From NCBI GenBank assembly GCA_037384885.1, contig JARRNO010000086.1:1-8495 (forward strand): a DNA stretch of 8,495 nucleotides. Direction: 5' to 3'. The position numbers were made by a program, and so were the translations under genes. This stretch comes from JARRNO01 sp037384885. Lineage in GTDB: Bacteria; Acidobacteriota; UBA4820; DSQY01. Shown here piece after piece: positions 7,838 through 8,495 of this stretch (positions are counted from its first letter, which is position 1; each line of letters begins with the position of its first letter). Under the pieces are notes generated by a model. The model was given only the letters and a program-made list of their open reading frames with translations. It was not told the origin of the DNA and did not search any database.

Positions 7838-8261
7838 AACGGAAGAGGCTCAGCTTTCTGGCCGAAAAATTCCACATTAAAACGATGACGCCCGAAAGAC
7901 ACTTGGAGACGAGATAATTGAAGCCGATCAACCCGGTAAAGAGCCACAACACAAGCTCGTTCAGCCCGAGTCCGGCGACTCCGATGAGAGCGAATACCAC
8001 GAACTCGGCCCTCTGGTCCTTCATGTTTCTCCGGCTGAAAACCCAGGTGATGCTCAGCAGATAGTTCAGCACCAGGCCCAGCAGGAAGCTGATCGCCGCC
8101 GAAACGAGATAGTAAATTCCCAAATAATGTGTCAGGAGGAAGAGTGTGGAGAAATCGAGAACGAAGGCGGCGCCTCCGACGATCACATACCTGGCCATCT
8201 GCAGCAGGAGGCTGTCGGTGCTGCCGGTCAGGACCCGGGAAACGAACGACGGCGTTCTCAT
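7836..8261 (-). CDS. GtrA-family small membrane protein (putative lipid-linked sugar flippase)
   Basis: The 141-residue protein has four hydrophobic segments (about 24-44, 47-73, 86-107 and 109-130) and a short basic C-terminus. GtrA-family (PF04138) landmarks are RYVIVGGAAFVLDF (24-37), LNYLLSITWVFSRR (65-78), FALIGVAGLGLNE (90-102) and WNFSARK (130-136). GtrA proteins are encoded next to polyprenyl-phosphate glycosyltransferases and GT-C enzymes. They are thought to move undecaprenyl-phosphate sugars from the inner to the outer face of the cytoplasmic membrane. The role here fits the YfhO-type genes downstream. Two starts are possible. ATG at 8261 has AAGGAG 11 bases ahead and gives a normal GtrA N-terminus. 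ATG at 8306 would add 15 polar residues (156 in all) but has its nearest purine-rich stretch about 15 bases away. An in-frame TGA at 8340-8342 blocks any longer form. The TAG stop lies 13 bases before the next gene's start. Confidence 0.9.
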   Translation of the reverse strand: MRTPSFVSRVLTGSTDSLLLQMARYVIVGGAAFVLDFSTLFLLTHYLGIYYLVSAAISFLLGLVLNYLLSITWVFSRRNMKDQRAEFVVFALIGVAGLGLNELVLWLFTGLIGFNYLVSKCLSGVIVLMWNFSARKLSLFR

Positions 8262-8272
8262 GAAACGGCAGT

Positions 8273-8278
8273 CTCCTT
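8273..8278 (-). promoter_or_regulatory. Possible ribosome binding site of the GtrA gene
   Basis: The minus strand reads AAGGAG, 11 bases before ATG at 8261. The spacing is on the long side, but the match is the best Shine-Dalgarno sequence near either candidate start. If ATG at 8306 were used instead, these bases would be coding. Confidence 0.5.
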
Positions 8279-8350
8279 CCTCAGCCGGGGGCTGGCAGAG
8301 GGACATGGGCAGCGAAGCGCGCTCTTCTCCGCTAAATCGTCACGGTCCAC

Positions 8351-8433
8351 GCCTCCAGTTTAACCCAAATACAGTCGTTTCGTGGACGTCCCGGCTTCCG
8401 CTTTCGCGTGTTCGACTCGACTGCCTCCAGTTT
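8351..8433. repeat. 11-bp direct repeat upstream of the operon
   Basis: The 11 bases GCCTCCAGTTT occur at 8351-8361 and again at 8423-8433, exactly 72 bases apart in the same direction. The flanking bases differ. The pair lies 90-172 bases upstream of the preferred GtrA start. It could be a regulatory half-site pair or a relic of a duplication, or it could be chance; nothing else in the sequence decides between these. Confidence 0.4.
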
Positions 8434-8495
8434 TGCCCCCTCTCCCGCCATGGGCGATGCTTGGGGTGAAGAATGCGGTGGCCGGAGACCAGCGC

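Larger units (their letters stand above)
8262..8495. other. Segment upstream of the GtrA gene with no convincing gene
   Basis: All three minus-strand frames enter from the window edge and stop within 60 codons (TAA at about 8361-8363, TGA at 8340-8342, TAG at 8332-8334). None shows a recognisable motif, so this could be a leader region or the last bases of an upstream gene. A 39-codon ATG frame at 8451-8332 has no ribosome binding site. I see no clear -35/-10 pair; the only A/T-rich patch is at about 8357-8377. No terminator-like hairpin followed by a T run was found. Confidence 0.45.

Noticed and set aside
8355..8380. A/T-richer patch upstream of the GtrA gene considered as a promoter
   Set aside because: A TTAAAC sequence could be read as a -10 box, but 17 bases upstream is GTCCAC, which is not a -35 box; the evidence is too weak to call.
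8332..8451. 39-codon minus-strand ATG frame with a basic PGRPR stretch resembling an AT-hook
   Set aside because: There is no ribosome binding site, no conservation evidence, and the resemblance is too short to mean anything.

Overview
The window is GC-rich (about 60% by eye) and nearly all of it codes on the minus strand. It looks like part of one surface-polysaccharide or envelope-glycosylation operon that reads from right to left. Antisense reading frames are long, as expected in GC-rich DNA. No tRNA, rRNA, CRISPR array, insertion sequence or phage gene is visible. A Gram-negative bacterium of the Desulfobacterota/deltaproteobacterial kind is my best guess from base composition and protein style. 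It is only an impression, because no taxonomic marker lies in the window.

Layout in transcription order (minus strand, high to low coordinates): (1) 8495-8262, a short segment with no convincing gene, holding an 11-bp direct repeat; (2) 8261-7836, a GtrA-family four-helix membrane protein; (3) 7822-6197, an FAD-dependent oxidoreductase resembling UDP-galactopyranose mutase; (4) 6200-4143, a large polytopic membrane protein with a C-terminal extracytoplasmic domain, probably GT-C-like; (5) 4146-1852, a complete YfhO-family membrane protein; (6) 1855 to beyond base 1, a second YfhO-family paralogue whose last ~150 codons lie outside the window. The last four genes are joined by three consecutive 4-base ATGA start/stop overlaps, so they are very probably co-translated.

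How they may work together (inference from known families): GtrA-type proteins are linked to moving undecaprenyl-phosphate-linked sugars across the inner membrane. YfhO-type proteins are membrane glycosyltransferases that use such lipid-linked sugars outside the cytoplasm. A UGM-like flavoenzyme could remodel the sugar, for example from pyranose to furanose. The window would then hold a sugar-modifying enzyme, a carrier and up to three membrane transferases. The polyprenyl-phosphate glycosyltransferase (GT2/DPM1-like) that normally starts such a pathway is not in the window. It would be expected just beyond either edge.
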